Source: Clostridium zeae | GTDB lineage: Bacteria; Bacillota; Clostridia; Clostridiales; Clostridiaceae | Direction: 5' to 3' | DNA length: 64,000 nucleotides | Assembly: GCF_017312485.1 (NCBI RefSeq) | Contig: NZ_BMBA01000001.1 | Coordinates: 496,001-560,000 of the forward strand | Shown here: positions 37,796-47,762 of the stretch, piece by piece | How the letters are laid out: each line of letters begins with the position of its first letter | Numbering within the stretch: the stretch's first letter is position 1 | Notes under the pieces: model-generated | Seen by the model: the letters and a program-made list of their open reading frames with translations, nothing else | What the model was told of the DNA's origin: nothing | Databases searched by the model: none | Program-made: the position numbers and the translations under genes

Positions 37796-38923
37796 TTAAA
37801 GCAATCTAAATACTTGTTCTACAGCATCCATCATATTTTCCTTTGCATTTTCATGGTTCATCGCTTCCTCTAAGGTTGTAACTCCTCTTACAATTGGAAA
37901 GAACGCATCAATTCCTGCATTATTGCATTCTTTAGCTTCTTTAGTGACACTTCCCGCAAAAGCTATAACCTTTTTATTATATTTCTTTGCAAGCTTTGCA
38001 AGTCCTACAGGGACTTTACCCATTGCAGTTTGAAAGTCCAACCTACCTTCACCAGTGACTACGTAATCTGCGTCAAGTATTTCTTTTTCAAGTTCGATGG
38101 TCTTAAGTATAAGTTCAATTCCAGGAGTTAAATCTGCGTTTAGAAATTCTAAAAACCCAAAACCAAGCCCTCCCGCTGCTCCCGCTCCCTTTGCTTCTGA
38201 GAACTTCTTCCCTGTAAACTCTTCTGAAACCTTCGCATAATTTCTCATAGCTTCATCTAAACTTTTCTTCCTCTCCTCAGTAACTCCCTTTTGAGGTCCA
38301 AAAACAAAGGTGGCTCCATTTGGTCCGCATAAAGGATTATTAACATCACAAGCTACCTGAAACTTACAATCTTTTAGTTCCTTCATTATATGTTGGTTTG
38401 AAATATGTACTATTTTGTCTAAGGCCTGTGCTCCTTCTCCAACCTTTTGTCCATCCTCATCTAAGAACTCATAACCTAAAGCCATAAGCATACCAATACC
38501 ACCATCATTGGTCGCACTGCCTCCTATTCCGATAACAAAATGACGTGAGCCTTTAAAGATAGCATGTTTTATCATTTCACCTAATCCAAAAGTTGTAGCA
38601 ACCATTGGATTTTTCTCCAAATCATTAACTAAGGTTATACCTGCAGCTGAAGCCATTTCCATTATCGCAACCTTCTTTTCAGCAAGATAACCATAATAAG
38701 CTTCAACAGGTTTTCCCATTGGACCAGTTACTTTAACCATTATTTTTTCTCCACCAAGGCCTTCCAGTAGTGCACCAGTAGTCCCCTCTCCTCCATCTGC
38801 CAGTGGTTTTACTACAATCTCAGCATATGGTTTCACTCTCAAAATACCTTCCTTTATTGCATTTCCTGCTTCCATTGAAGAAAGACTTCCCTTCATAGAA
38901 TCTATAGCTACTACAATTTTCAT
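37796..38923 (-). CDS. garK: Glycerate 2-kinase (GarK/GlxK family)
   Basis: The 375-residue enzyme starts MKIVVAIDSMKGSLSSMEAG and has KPLADGGEGTTGALLE and IGIGGSATNDGGIGMLMALG, the hallmark blocks of the type-1 bacterial glycerate kinases. It phosphorylates D-glycerate to 2-phosphoglycerate, feeding glycolysis. GGAGG precedes ATG 38923. It stands alone, with no glyoxylate or tartronate genes in the window to say which pathway it serves. Confidence 0.95.
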   Translation of the reverse strand: MKIVVAIDSMKGSLSSMEAGNAIKEGILRVKPYAEIVVKPLADGGEGTTGALLEGLGGEKIMVKVTGPMGKPVEAYYGYLAEKKVAIMEMASAAGITLVNDLEKNPMVATTFGLGEMIKHAIFKGSRHFVIGIGGSATNDGGIGMLMALGYEFLDEDGQKVGEGAQALDKIVHISNQHIMKELKDCKFQVACDVNNPLCGPNGATFVFGPQKGVTEERKKSLDEAMRNYAKVSEEFTGKKFSEAKGAGAAGGLGFGFLEFLNADLTPGIELILKTIELEKEILDADYVVTGEGRLDFQTAMGKVPVGLAKLAKKYNKKVIAFAGSVTKEAKECNNAGIDAFFPIVRGVTTLEEAMNHENAKENMMDAVEQVFRLL

Positions 38924-39313
38924 AACTTTCCTCCAATCTCTGTTTATTAGCTTTAAGTAAATATTTTAAGCTTATTGTTTATCTTTTTTAACAACTTTAA
39001 TAAATATATCATCTCTCACTAGAATTTATATTTTTAAATCTACTATCTTTGCGTGCTAAATTGCAATATAAAAAATTAAATTCACATGCTTTAAGATGAA
39101 TTTAATTACTCTTAAGTATATAATTGTAAATACAAAACATTGTCAAAGTATATATTTAAATTAAATACACTATTGTCATCACTATATAAATCATTTGTAA
39201 TATTGTACCATATAAAAATAACTTTGGGCGAAAAATAAAATACCTCATCTATTTTTAAGAATCAGCATATTAAATTTAAGTAGAAAAGATAAAATGAAAG
39301 GATGTAGATAATT
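38924..39313. other. Divergent intergenic region, nothing specific
   Basis: 390 AT-rich bases between two divergent genes with no coding remnant or strong stem. Confidence 0.4.
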
Positions 39314-40225
39314 ATGCCTCTAAAAACAGGTAGATTTTATGAATGTGCAAATGTTGAAATAGATAAGAATAAGTGCACTGTCTGCGGGCTTTGCGTAAAA
39401 GTATGTAAAGGTGCTCCATTATATATAGAAGAGAAAATGGTTAAGGTAGACCAAAATAGAGTATTTGGGTGTATTGCTTGTGGACAATGTATGGCAGTCT
39501 GTCCAAATAGAGCAATAAAAATTACCGGAAGGGATCTGACACCAAACGATGTAATTGACTTGCCTAGAATTCCCGATAGAGCTGATTATGAAAGTTTAAA
39601 ATCATTAATGATATCTCGTAGAAGCGTTAGAGACTTTAAGAAGCAAAGAGTTGATCGTGAAATAATAGATAAAATATTAGAAACCTCTGCAACAGCACCT
39701 AATGGTCTAGGTAGCTCTGATGTTCAAGTATTAGTTCTAGATGGAAATGAAAAAGTTGAAGAATTCACTTTAGAATTAATTAATGCTCTAAAAAAGAATA
39801 AGTGGTTATTCTCCCCAATAATGCTTAAAATTTATCGTCCATTTATAGGAAAAGAAAACTACGATTCCTTAAAAACTTTTGCGTCAACTGCTATAGGCAC
39901 ATTCATAACAAATTATGATAAGGGAACAAACTGGTTAACCTATTCTGCACCTTTGGCCATGCTTTTTCATTCATCTCCATATGCTGATCCTGTTGATTCA
40001 TACATCCCAGCAACTTACGCTATGTTAACAGCACAATCATTAGGATTAGGAAGTTGTATGCTTGGCACTCCTAATTTATTATTAAATCTCTTCGGAAAGA
40101 AAATAAAGCAAAAGTATGGTATACCATTGAAAAATAAGAACGGTATAATGGTTATCTTCGGATATCCAGATATTAAGTATAGATTTGCAGTGAAACGGAG
40201 GCTTTCGAATATTAAATTCTATTAG
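39314..40225 (+). CDS. Ferredoxin-nitroreductase fusion protein
   Basis: Two 4Fe-4S clusters lie at the N terminus: C21/C24/C27/C31 in CTVCGLCVKVC and C53/C56/C59/C63 in CIACGQCMAVC. A nitroreductase domain follows from about residue 90 (MISRRSVRDFKKQRVD, then LETSATAPNGLGSSDVQVLV and LGLGSCMLGTP). The 303-residue protein should pass electrons from ferredoxin-type donors to an FMN active site. GAAAGGATG precedes ATG 39314. Confidence 0.93.
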   Translation: MPLKTGRFYECANVEIDKNKCTVCGLCVKVCKGAPLYIEEKMVKVDQNRVFGCIACGQCMAVCPNRAIKITGRDLTPNDVIDLPRIPDRADYESLKSLMISRRSVRDFKKQRVDREIIDKILETSATAPNGLGSSDVQVLVLDGNEKVEEFTLELINALKKNKWLFSPIMLKIYRPFIGKENYDSLKTFASTAIGTFITNYDKGTNWLTYSAPLAMLFHSSPYADPVDSYIPATYAMLTAQSLGLGSCMLGTPNLLLNLFGKKIKQKYGIPLKNKNGIMVIFGYPDIKYRFAVKRRLSNIKFY

Positions 40226-40259
40226 TACCTCCTATATACATGTTAGGTTCACTCTATAA
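40226..40259. other. Short gap before the repeat element
   Basis: Bases between the nitroreductase stop and the second long inverted repeat, with no feature seen. Confidence 0.3.
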
Positions 40260-40437
40260 ATGTATTAAAAAAATGTTGTTGTGGCAACAAGACAATATTA
40301 GCTATACAAGTTCAATCTTAATATTTAGTCATTATCTCGTCTTGTTTTGAAAAAACTTCACTCTAATCTAATTAGGTTGTTTTTAAATTTAGTAGACAAC
40401 CTATGGATGTTAAATCACCAACATTTTTTTAGTACAT
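40260..40437. repeat. Long inverted repeat, family copy 2
   Basis: Arms of about 20 bp at 40260-40281 (ATGTATTAAAAAAATGTTG) and 40418-40437 match those of copy 1, but the interior is 136 nt of unrelated sequence with small stems (for example TTGTTG.GGCAACAA). No coding content was seen in the interior. Confidence 0.65.
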
Positions 40438-40580
40438 AACCTCAGTGATTTAAGATAGTCGTGCTCAGCCATATAAAGCGATATCACTTCATCCCATAAT
40501 TTATATTTTCAAATTAAAGTTTTACATATTTATTTTCAATCAAAGCTACTTAAATTCTGTTGTTTCACTTTTTATCAGCA
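40438..40580. other. Non-coding gap after the repeat element
   Basis: Nothing recognised between the repeat and the stop of the small membrane protein gene at 40581. Confidence 0.3.
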
Positions 40581-40871
40581 TTACGAATTTATATTTTTAT
40601 CCTTTACTACATTTGACATTCCAAAGATTATCGGAATTACAATTGTTGAAAGTAATATTCCTTTGAAAATAGTGTGATAATTACCACTAATATTAACTCT
40701 ATCCACAGCCATACTGCCAGCCATATATATTGAAAAAGATATTATAAATGAAATGACTTTTCCTATATTATTTTTGCTAAGCCATTTTTTTAAGTTTAAT
40801 TTAGATCCCAAGAAAATAAGTATACAGCATGAAACAATATATGAAACTAAAAAGATTATTACAGTAACCAC
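40581..40871 (-). CDS. Small three-helix membrane protein, unknown
   Basis: The 96-residue product from GTG 40871 (GAGGG 7 nt upstream) has three hydrophobic segments (VTVIIFLVSYIVSCCILIFLG, VISFIISFSIYMAG, GILLSTIVIPIIFGM) and charged ends. No family recognised. Confidence 0.65.
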   Translation of the reverse strand: MVTVIIFLVSYIVSCCILIFLGSKLNLKKWLSKNNIGKVISFIISFSIYMAGSMAVDRVNISGNYHTIFKGILLSTIVIPIIFGMSNVVKDKNINS

Positions 40872-40985
40872 CCATATTCCCTCACTTCTTTATAAATTTA
40901 ATATTATGCTATTCCATATTATCTTGAAGCTTATTTGTATTTCCTAGCATAATATTAATTTCATTTATTTCTCAATTTTCCTTCA

Positions 40986-42437
40986 TTACATAATCAAATT
41001 TCCATATAGTTCAGTGTCAAGACTTTCGTTCATATGTCTTACCTTAACAGCTTCAGGCAGTGTAGTTGAATACACGCTTATCAAATAATCGCATACCTTG
41101 GCTTTCCTCTGGTATGGATTTTGTTTTCTTTCTATTGCTTGAACACTGCTTTGCTTAATTATAGTTGTTGTTTTTGTAAAACTTCCTCCACTAGCAAGTA
41201 TTAGTTTTTCTGTTACTCCTAGAGAAGTATTTCTGTAGTTTAAGTATCCAAATAGTATATTTATTAAAGTTATTATAACGATGACTCCTATTTTAAACTC
41301 ACTAGGTATAGGTTTAGCTAAGAAATATAATGGTATAATTACTATAAGTGGTAACAACACTCTCATAACAATAAATCTTTTTAGGCTATGCTTAGGAGGT
41401 CTTTTAATATCAGCTGAAAAAATCATCTCTGGAAGCAAAGAAGCTAAGAACCTTTGCTTAAAATCATCATTCGCAATAGGATATAATATTGCTTTTTCAT
41501 TTTTTTCATCTCCATAACCTATGGTTATTGCTTCTATAGTGTAGATACCTAATACCTGCTGGAGTGTTCCCTGCTTATATTTTAATGCATGAATCTTATC
41601 TATTGGAATTGAATACTCTTTTTTACTAAGTAGTCCATAGCTTATATTAAAGTTTTTATCTTGAACTTTTATAGTAAAATTGTATAACTTAACTATTTCA
41701 AAGATTATTGCTAATAAGGTCATAACAATATATACAGCTAAAAGCATTCCCATAATCATAAATACAAGCTTTACTCTATCCTGTAGCATTAAATTATTCA
41801 TATCAATCGAATTAGTCAAATTTTTTACTATAGTAGTATTTGTGATTTTTTCTACATCATCAGCAAAATTCATTACTGCAAAATATCCCCCAAGCGCCCA
41901 TCCTAGTTTTCCTTTTGTTATTGCATAAAGCATAATTTCTCTTATAGAAATCACTTTTTTAGGTATTTCTTCTTTCTTTTCTTCCTGGAAATCAATATCT
42001 GCTGTGTTATTTTTTATATTTAATACAGTGTCTCTAAGCATTTCTGCTAATTTATATTTAATTTTTAATTTTAACTCAGCTTCTTTTCCAATGGCACTTC
42101 CACTATCTATTTTAACTGTACATAGTCCAAGAATTCTATCAAAAACTCCTTGGCCCATATCAATAGTGTTTATCTTATCAAAGGGTATTTCCTCTCTAGA
42201 TTTTTGAAATACACCACTTTTATAAATCAACATATTATTAGCAATATAATATTGTGTATTAAGCCATTTTTTTATTTGTATAACCACTGTACTAACCACT
42301 ATTACTGCTCCACCGATATATATATATTTATTGTGACCAGATATTAATATTATTAACAAAAACCAAAATTGTCTTAGAGATTTTAATACATCTTGTACTA
42401 TAACAATCCAATGATTTCTAGTAGGGTTATCTATCAT
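40986..42437 (-). CDS. ydbT: YdbT-like PH-domain membrane protein
   Basis: The 483-residue protein has several transmembrane pairs between bacterial PH (DUF304/bPH2) blocks. Each block starts with a tryptophan/tyrosine-rich hairpin followed by IPFDKINTIDM, IPIDKIHALKY or TTIIKQSSVQAI. B. subtilis YdbT (about 490 residues) has the same organisation. Its start overlaps the YdbS-like gene by 11 nt. The pair is thought to be a membrane complex of unknown role, linked in other species to bacteriocin resistance. Confidence 0.88.
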   Translation of the reverse strand: MIDNPTRNHWIVIVQDVLKSLRQFWFLLIILISGHNKYIYIGGAVIVVSTVVIQIKKWLNTQYYIANNMLIYKSGVFQKSREEIPFDKINTIDMGQGVFDRILGLCTVKIDSGSAIGKEAELKLKIKYKLAEMLRDTVLNIKNNTADIDFQEEKKEEIPKKVISIREIMLYAITKGKLGWALGGYFAVMNFADDVEKITNTTIVKNLTNSIDMNNLMLQDRVKLVFMIMGMLLAVYIVMTLLAIIFEIVKLYNFTIKVQDKNFNISYGLLSKKEYSIPIDKIHALKYKQGTLQQVLGIYTIEAITIGYGDEKNEKAILYPIANDDFKQRFLASLLPEMIFSADIKRPPKHSLKRFIVMRVLLPLIVIIPLYFLAKPIPSEFKIGVIVIITLINILFGYLNYRNTSLGVTEKLILASGGSFTKTTTIIKQSSVQAIERKQNPYQRKAKVCDYLISVYSTTLPEAVKVRHMNESLDTELYGNLIM

Positions 42438-42918
42438 TTTCTGTCACCTTTTCCTTAACCTTATCCTTCAAAAATTCACTTATCTCTTCTGCTTTAGACA
42501 TTTCAATATTAGGGATCTTATGTTCTCCCCCTGCCGTGAATATCTGAAGATCAGCTAAACCAAAACTTCTATTTATAGGGCCTTGATTTATTTTGATATG
42601 CTGAACTCTTACAATTGGTATTATTACAGTTTTAACCCAATAGATCCCCTCTGAAAATTCTATCTTATCCTTATTTACTGAATAACTCCATTGCTTATAT
42701 TCGAGCTTTGGATATACTATTGTATTTAAAAGTAGTAATCCTATTATGATTGCAATTCCGATATACAAATATATACTAGCTGTGCCATCAAGAAAATCAA
42801 ATTTTGTTCTTAGAAGATAAGTACCTCCAATTAATATGATTGAAACTATAGCTGTGGATATGGCTCTAGAAATAAACCAAGATTTGATTGCATTGATATT
42901 TAATTTATTAGTTTCCAT
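42427..42918 (-). CDS. ydbS: YdbS-like PH-domain membrane protein
   Basis: This 163-residue protein has two N-terminal transmembrane helices (AISTAIVSIILIGGTYLL and IYLYIGIAIIIGLLLL) and one DUF304/bPH2 domain: YKQWSYSVNKDKIEFSEGIYW, then IVRVQHIKINQGPINRSFGLAD. It matches YdbS (159 residues in B. subtilis). AAGGAGG precedes ATG 42918; its end overlaps ydbT. Confidence 0.9.
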   Translation of the reverse strand: METNKLNINAIKSWFISRAISTAIVSIILIGGTYLLRTKFDFLDGTASIYLYIGIAIIIGLLLLNTIVYPKLEYKQWSYSVNKDKIEFSEGIYWVKTVIIPIVRVQHIKINQGPINRSFGLADLQIFTAGGEHKIPNIEMSKAEEISEFLKDKVKEKVTENDR

Positions 42919-43279
42919 AAGTCCTCCTTAAGAAGTATTAATAACCATATTATAAACTATTAATTATTGCTTTTCAAGTTTTTTCTATAAATACTCTATA
43001 ATTGTCAATTCATTTAAAACATGTGTTTATCACTCGTTCTTTGTTTAAATTCCTTTTCTCAATTTTGATTATACATAATTCCGTACAACTTTCTATATTT
43101 TCTACAAAACCATTCATTTTTCGCTATGTAAATAACGCCTATATAAAATAAATTTTATAAGAATATAAGTTGATGAATTATTTAAATTTTAGCAGATAAC
43201 TTGAATTCACGTTAAGGTTTATATTAATCATCATTTACGAGTAAATCATTTAAGTGAACCTTTCATAGTTAATACAAAT
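42919..43279. other. Intergenic region, nothing recognised
   Basis: AT-rich sequence upstream of ydbS with no coding fragment or stem. The only structure in the larger gap is the terminator at 43280. Confidence 0.4.
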
Positions 43280-43326
43280 AAAGCCATGGGCAATATAGAA
43301 TTATCTCTCTATTTACCCATGGCTTT
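43280..43326 (-). terminator. Terminator after the epimerase-like gene
   Basis: AAAGCCATGGG and CCCATGGCTTT (43280-43290, 43316-43326) pair perfectly; the 25-nt interior has its own short stem. On the minus strand TTATTTGTATT follows. It lies 190 nt past the stop. Confidence 0.65.
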
Positions 43327-43515
43327 CGTATTATTTAAGACTTATATATATTTGTATAGTGGTTCCGAAATTATTTGGTTTTGTTTAATCTACAAGTTCC
43401 TTCGAATCAATTTAATAGTCAATAATTTAAAATTTATTTTATCATATATTTTCATTAATATATTTTATATAAAGATGTACCTTTCTAATTTTAAATATGC
43501 TTTTAATTACAACTT

Positions 43516-44391
43516 CTAAAGTGCGGAATTAGCTCTATTTATATATTTATCTAACAATTCATATATCCATGTATTTAGCTCAGTAAAACAATAACCTAAA
43601 TTACTAGCACGATCAATATCAAGGCTAAATGACTCTTGTCCATTATAGGATCCTTCTAAGCCCTCAGATGAATATATTGCTTTTATTTTTGTTTTATGTT
43701 CTACATAATCAATTATTTCCTTCAATGAAATCGTACCAATATTATTGCCATTAATAGGGCCAACAAACTTTTGCTCTGCTACCCATGCTAAAAATTCTCC
43801 TGCTTCAGCTGAATTTATAAATCCTATCTGTTCATTTATATTATCTAGATTCATTGGATTTCCATTGATTATTTGCTCAACATAAAAATAAAGTCTATTA
43901 GTATAATCATCTTCTCCAATTACATAAGGAAGCCTGACAGCAACAGCTTGAAGCTTAGGATATTCTTGAAACAACGCACTTTCAGCTTGGCGTTTTACTT
44001 CAGCATACCGATAATCTTCTCTGGAACACCATTTAAGATCATGTGAAAGAGGTTCAAACTCATTTTCAGAAGTTAATAGATGCTGATTTTCATAAACCGA
44101 TGCAGAAGATGTCATTACATATCTTCCACATTTTAAAGAATCAAGCAAAGCCTTCACATCATTTGAACAATAAGCAATATTATCACAAACAACATCATAA
44201 TAGTGTTTACCAATAGTTTCTTTTAAACTATCTGAGTTAGTCCGTTCAATAATTATTCTATCAACTTTATCTCCAAAATTATCTTTTGCTTTACCTCTAG
44301 TAGCAATTGTCACTTCATGACCTTTACTTATTAATGAATCTACTAAATGTTTGCCAAAAAAGCGAGTACCACCTAATACTAATACTTTCAT
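43516..44391 (-). CDS. NAD-dependent epimerase/dehydratase family protein
   Basis: The 291-residue Rossmann enzyme starts VLVLGGTRFFGKHLVD (nucleotide-binding G-x-x-x-F-x-G), has a serine-rich catalytic strand VMTSSASVY and the Y-x-x-x-K pair in YRYAEVKRQ. It belongs to the extended SDR group, close to RNA-binding CSP41-like and reductase-type members. The substrate is unknown. GGAGGG precedes ATG 44391. Its neighbour is an MFS transporter 89 nt upstream. Confidence 0.85.
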   Translation of the reverse strand: MKVLVLGGTRFFGKHLVDSLISKGHEVTIATRGKAKDNFGDKVDRIIIERTNSDSLKETIGKHYYDVVCDNIAYCSNDVKALLDSLKCGRYVMTSSASVYENQHLLTSENEFEPLSHDLKWCSREDYRYAEVKRQAESALFQEYPKLQAVAVRLPYVIGEDDYTNRLYFYVEQIINGNPMNLDNINEQIGFINSAEAGEFLAWVAEQKFVGPINGNNIGTISLKEIIDYVEHKTKIKAIYSSEGLEGSYNGQESFSLDIDRASNLGYCFTELNTWIYELLDKYINRANSAL

Positions 44392-44480
44392 ATTTATCCC
44401 TCCTAAATATATGCTTTTTAATCATTGAAAATTTATTTAATAAATAATACTTCCTCTACAAATCTTATATTTTTAAACCT

Positions 44481-45728
44481 CTAAACAGTTTTTAGCTTCA
44501 TAGGTTTTGGAAGAAAAAAACATACAATTGATGCAAATATGCATAAAACTATGGCTGCATAAATGGAAATCTCATATCCTCCAGATACATCATATAAAAG
44601 TCCTGGAACATAAGCACCTAAAGCAGAACCAATTTGGTGACTGAGAAATACCCATCCTAATATAAGTCCTATAGAATAATTTTTAAAATATCTTGTTGCA
44701 AGTAATTGAGTAGGTGCAACCGTAGCAAAATCTACTAATCCAAACACTACTGCAAAGGCTAATAGCATAAACGGTTTATGACTATGTATTAAAATTATCA
44801 ACGACATAGCTCTTACAGCGTATAACACACCAAGCATAATCCTGTTATCCAATTTATCTGCAAGTATCCCAGATAATAAAATGCCTAAGATATTAAATCC
44901 CGCTAAAAGGCTAACCGCTGCACCAGTTACCTCATTTGAAAAGCCACATTCATGAGATAATGGAATAAGGTGAGTGTCCATCAGACCTGTTGTGGTTATC
45001 CCACAAATAAAAAATTGAAAAAGCAAAAACCAAAACTGTCTATATTTTGCTACCTCCCAAAAAGATACCTTAGTTTCATTTACAACTTCATCATTTTTTA
45101 TTTTTATATCATTCTCTGCTTGCCCTATTGCCTTAAGTCCTTTTTCTGAAGGATGATTTTTTAAAAACTTAAGTAAAATAGGAAAGACAATAAGCACGAG
45201 AAAGCCTCCTGTATAAACTACAGTATTTCTCCATCCAGAATTATTAATCAAAGCTAGACTAGCAGGAACTATAAGCATCTGTCCTGCTCCTCCACCAGCC
45301 TCCATTATGCCGAAGGCTAGTCCCCTTTTCTCATAAAACCAATCTGATATTATAACTGTTGTAGCTACGTTGGATAGGCCTCCAAACCCAATTGATGCTA
45401 AAATGCCATACAGTATAAATACTTGCCAAGCTTCAGTCGCAAAGTGTACTAAAAAAATATTAATTCCTATAAAAAAAGCACTGAAAGACATAACTTTGCG
45501 AACACCAAACTTATCAATTATTTTACCAGATATAGGCTGAGAGATACCGTAAATCACAAAGCTTAAGGTAGAAATCAATGAAATTGTACCGCGATCTAAA
45601 GAAAAGCTCTTTTCAAAAGGCTGTATAAATGCTCCAAAGGAAAGTCTTACCCCTTGTGCTGCTAGTAGCCCAAAAAAAGATAGAAACAGGATAACCCAAG
45701 CATAATGAATATTATTTTTATGTTTCAT
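44481..45728 (-). CDS. MFS transporter, OFA (oxalate/formate antiporter) type
   Basis: At 415 residues with about 12 hydrophobic segments, this fits the OFA/monocarboxylate group: WVILFLSFFGLLAAQGVRLSFGAFIQP at TM1, GKIIDKFGVRKVM (motif A), SIGFGGLSNVATTVIISDWFYEKRGLAFGIMEAGGGAG. The substrate (an organic acid) cannot be told. GGAGG precedes ATG 45728. Possibly cotranscribed with the epimerase-like gene. Confidence 0.88.
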   Translation of the reverse strand: MKHKNNIHYAWVILFLSFFGLLAAQGVRLSFGAFIQPFEKSFSLDRGTISLISTLSFVIYGISQPISGKIIDKFGVRKVMSFSAFFIGINIFLVHFATEAWQVFILYGILASIGFGGLSNVATTVIISDWFYEKRGLAFGIMEAGGGAGQMLIVPASLALINNSGWRNTVVYTGGFLVLIVFPILLKFLKNHPSEKGLKAIGQAENDIKIKNDEVVNETKVSFWEVAKYRQFWFLLFQFFICGITTTGLMDTHLIPLSHECGFSNEVTGAAVSLLAGFNILGILLSGILADKLDNRIMLGVLYAVRAMSLIILIHSHKPFMLLAFAVVFGLVDFATVAPTQLLATRYFKNYSIGLILGWVFLSHQIGSALGAYVPGLLYDVSGGYEISIYAAIVLCIFASIVCFFLPKPMKLKTV

Positions 45729-45938
45729 ATTACCTCCACTGTACAGTCTCTGAAATGCATCAAGTACTATAACCCTTTCTAGATTTAATCTATGTTTGTT
45801 AGTATAAAGTACATCTATAAATTTGTAAAATTGAATTTTTCGAATTTATAATTCATAATTTTAGATAGGTCTTTGCATTTATGGAAACTTAATTTAGCTC
45901 CTTATGTAGATGTATAAACTAATTCAGTCCTTGAACTC

Positions 45939-45976
45939 AAAATAAAGATTTCGATGAATCTACGAATCTTTATTTT
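45939..45976 (-). terminator. Terminator-like hairpin upstream of the MFS gene
   Basis: AAAATAAAGATTTCG (45939-45953) pairs with CGAATCTTTATTTT (45963-45976) with one bulge. It is a backup terminator for the lipoprotein gene or an attenuator of the MFS gene. Confidence 0.55.
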
Positions 45977-46065
45977 AATTGATTTAAATATGAAGTAATT
46001 TATCACTAGAGTTTACAGCTTGAAGTTAAAATTATACTCATGGTATTAGATTAATATTAAGAAAA

Positions 46066-46101
46066 GTACTAATTGAAGTCTTATTACACTTCAATTAGTA
46101 C
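46066..46101 (-). terminator. Terminator of the lipoprotein gene
   Basis: GTACTAATTGAAGT (46066-46079) and ACTTCAATTAGTAC (46088-46101) form a perfect 14-bp stem with an 8-nt loop, then TTTTCTT on the minus strand. Confidence 0.75.
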
Positions 46102-46206
46102 CCATATAAACTTTTCTTTTACACAATAAATACTGTTAATCAAAAGCAATAATTATACTCCATGTACGCTATTTTGTATTTTGTTTCTATTTTATAAATT
46201 TTTAAA

Positions 46207-46773
46207 CTAAAGATGCTCAAACTCCGTTTTCCATTTGTTATTTTTCAACCATTCGTATAACTGATTGGATTCGATATAAGTTTTTTGTCCATCATAATCA
46301 AATTCAACTACATTTACATAATAGTTAATGTGACCATTATCACTATTTATATGAAATGCAGGTTTTATCTTTATTATATGTTTGTTTGATGTTGATATAC
46401 TTAGTATAGAAGGTCCGATATTTGCATTAAATACAGGTTCATCTTTACCAAGATTGCTGGCCTCTGGCATCTCACCTTTGTATAGTTTTGCTTGCTTTAA
46501 CCAAGGTAATACTTCTGATAGAGTTGCTTCTTGATCCTTTGAAGTCCATTTTCCTTGAGCTGGAGTATCATCATCTATGTCAATTCTTTCACTGCTTGTA
46601 ATATCCTTCAATTCACTAGTATATTTTGATTCTTTGTCTTTAATTCCTTGCTGTAGCAATTTTGAAGAGGAACTTTCTTGATTTTGGCTTGACTTTTTTT
46701 GGCAGCCAACCATGAGGCTTAGACACACTATGATAAGAATAGTATATCTTATTGTTTTTTTATAACTCCGCAT
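46207..46773 (-). CDS. Lipoprotein of unknown function
   Basis: From ATG 46773 (MRSYKK, behind AGGAGAG) the protein has a signal peptide with lipobox LMVGC (C24 in this numbering), then a serine-rich linker (QKKSSQNQESSSS) and a folded domain of about 140 residues ending in LYEWLKNNKWKTEF. The longer frame from 46854 is not supported by an RBS. No family recognised; it should be tethered to the outer face of the membrane. Confidence 0.78.
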   Translation of the reverse strand: MRSYKKTIRYTILIIVCLSLMVGCQKKSSQNQESSSSKLLQQGIKDKESKYTSELKDITSSERIDIDDDTPAQGKWTSKDQEATLSEVLPWLKQAKLYKGEMPEASNLGKDEPVFNANIGPSILSISTSNKHIIKIKPAFHINSDNGHINYYVNVVEFDYDGQKTYIESNQLYEWLKNNKWKTEFEHL

Positions 46774-46997
46774 ATGGACTCTCCTTTTTACCCTTATATT
46801 TAATGTTATGCAAAATCCTAAAAATATTAAATTATTAATACTTTGCTGTATCATTATACTTCTATAAATAAATACGTTTATAACTAGTAAAAAGTTCAGC
46901 TCTGATGGGATATAGTTTCATATACTTTTCACATTTTAACCTAATACTGCCCATATACTTCTACACCATTTATTCATATATGTTTGTCATGACTTAC

Positions 46998-47106
46998 TCT
47001 ACAGAGTTCCTATATTGAAACTTAATTTGTACTTGTACGAAAATTTCAGTTTCTGCGAATTTTTAGGCATGTATAATTACTAGTTGAGTTAGGAACTCTA
47101 TACAGA
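46998..47106. repeat. About 109-nt inverted-repeat element, copy A
   Basis: The ends AGAGTTCCTA and TAGGAACTCT are perfect inverted repeats. Inside are GAAACTTAATTTGTAC and a partner half, TATAATTACTAGTT. It is homologous to copy B at 51349-51449 over its whole length, with differences that tend to keep pairing. No coding sequence or target-site duplication was seen. It resembles a MITE or structured RNA. Confidence 0.6.
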
Positions 47107-47120
47107 GCTTGTTCAATATA

Positions 47121-47447
47121 TTATTTTGCACTTCCATCCTTATTAAATAACTTTCTCAAATGAAGTTCTGTAAACAAACTAGCTATTAACATAAACGCAA
47201 TATTAATATATACAGCTATGGATAAATTGCTAGCATTACTATAATTCAGAATAAGACCTAAAAGAATTGATATTAAGCTTCCCACAATAATAAAATTAGA
47301 AACATATCTGTTTCCTTCATTCCAGGTAGTCAAATTCTGCATTGAAAGCTTCGATTTATATCCAAATCCTGTGATATGCTTTTGTTTTACAAATCTTAAT
47401 ACTAAAAAAAATATCAATATTATTCCGCACATTAATATATAATTCAT
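47121..47447 (-). CDS. SdpI-like small membrane protein
   Basis: From ATG 47447 the 108-residue protein has an N-terminal helix (YILMCGIILIFFLVLRF), the SdpI/YhfL-type loop TGFGYKSKLSMQNLTTWNEGNRY and two further helices. SdpI proteins give immunity to toxic peptides or sense them; this short form is common in Firmicutes with unknown role. GGAG is 8 nt upstream. It ends 14 nt from copy A of the inverted-repeat element. Confidence 0.8.
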   Translation of the reverse strand: MNYILMCGIILIFFLVLRFVKQKHITGFGYKSKLSMQNLTTWNEGNRYVSNFIIVGSLISILLGLILNYSNASNLSIAVYINIAFMLIASLFTELHLRKLFNKDGSAK

Positions 47448-47591
47448 AAAAATCACTCCAGTTTTTCACAGATTTTTTTAATACATAGAACTCCAACTAA
47501 CTTTTTATTATTTTTATTTCTCTTATTGAATTATCCATCATTAGAAATTAATATTTTCAAGCATGTTATTTAACTAAAAATGTCACTTAAA

Positions 47592-47726
47592 CTATCCTAT
47601 TACCTTTTGTACATTTAAGATGTACTCACAAAGTTCATTATATTTCTTACTTAAGATTCGCAAGTAAACACTGCACTCTTTAGGCAAGATAATTTGATTC
47701 TCATTAAAGAACTTTCTAAATTTAGA
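47592..47726 (-). pseudogene. Gene tail remnant (about 44 codons)
   Basis: A stop-free minus-strand frame from 47726 to TAG at 47592-47594 reads FRKFFNENQIILPKECSV and continues RILSKKYNELCEYIL. Its charged, helical, coding-like composition and the phrase FF.EN.I.LP.EC resemble the C-terminal helices of several small Firmicute proteins. There is no start codon. Likely a truncated gene. Confidence 0.35.
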
Positions 47727-47762
47727 CTATCCCCTTAGGGTAAAGTCAATATATCAGTATCC

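Noticed and set aside
43286-43519. Plus-strand open frame of 77 codons
   Set aside because: It starts inside the terminator stem of the epimerase-like gene, has no RBS and is Ile/Tyr/Leu-rich AT noise.
45889-45935. Third copy of the 100-nt inverted-repeat element
   Set aside because: Only GAAACTTAATTT is clearly shared; the rest does not align. Mentioned as weak only.
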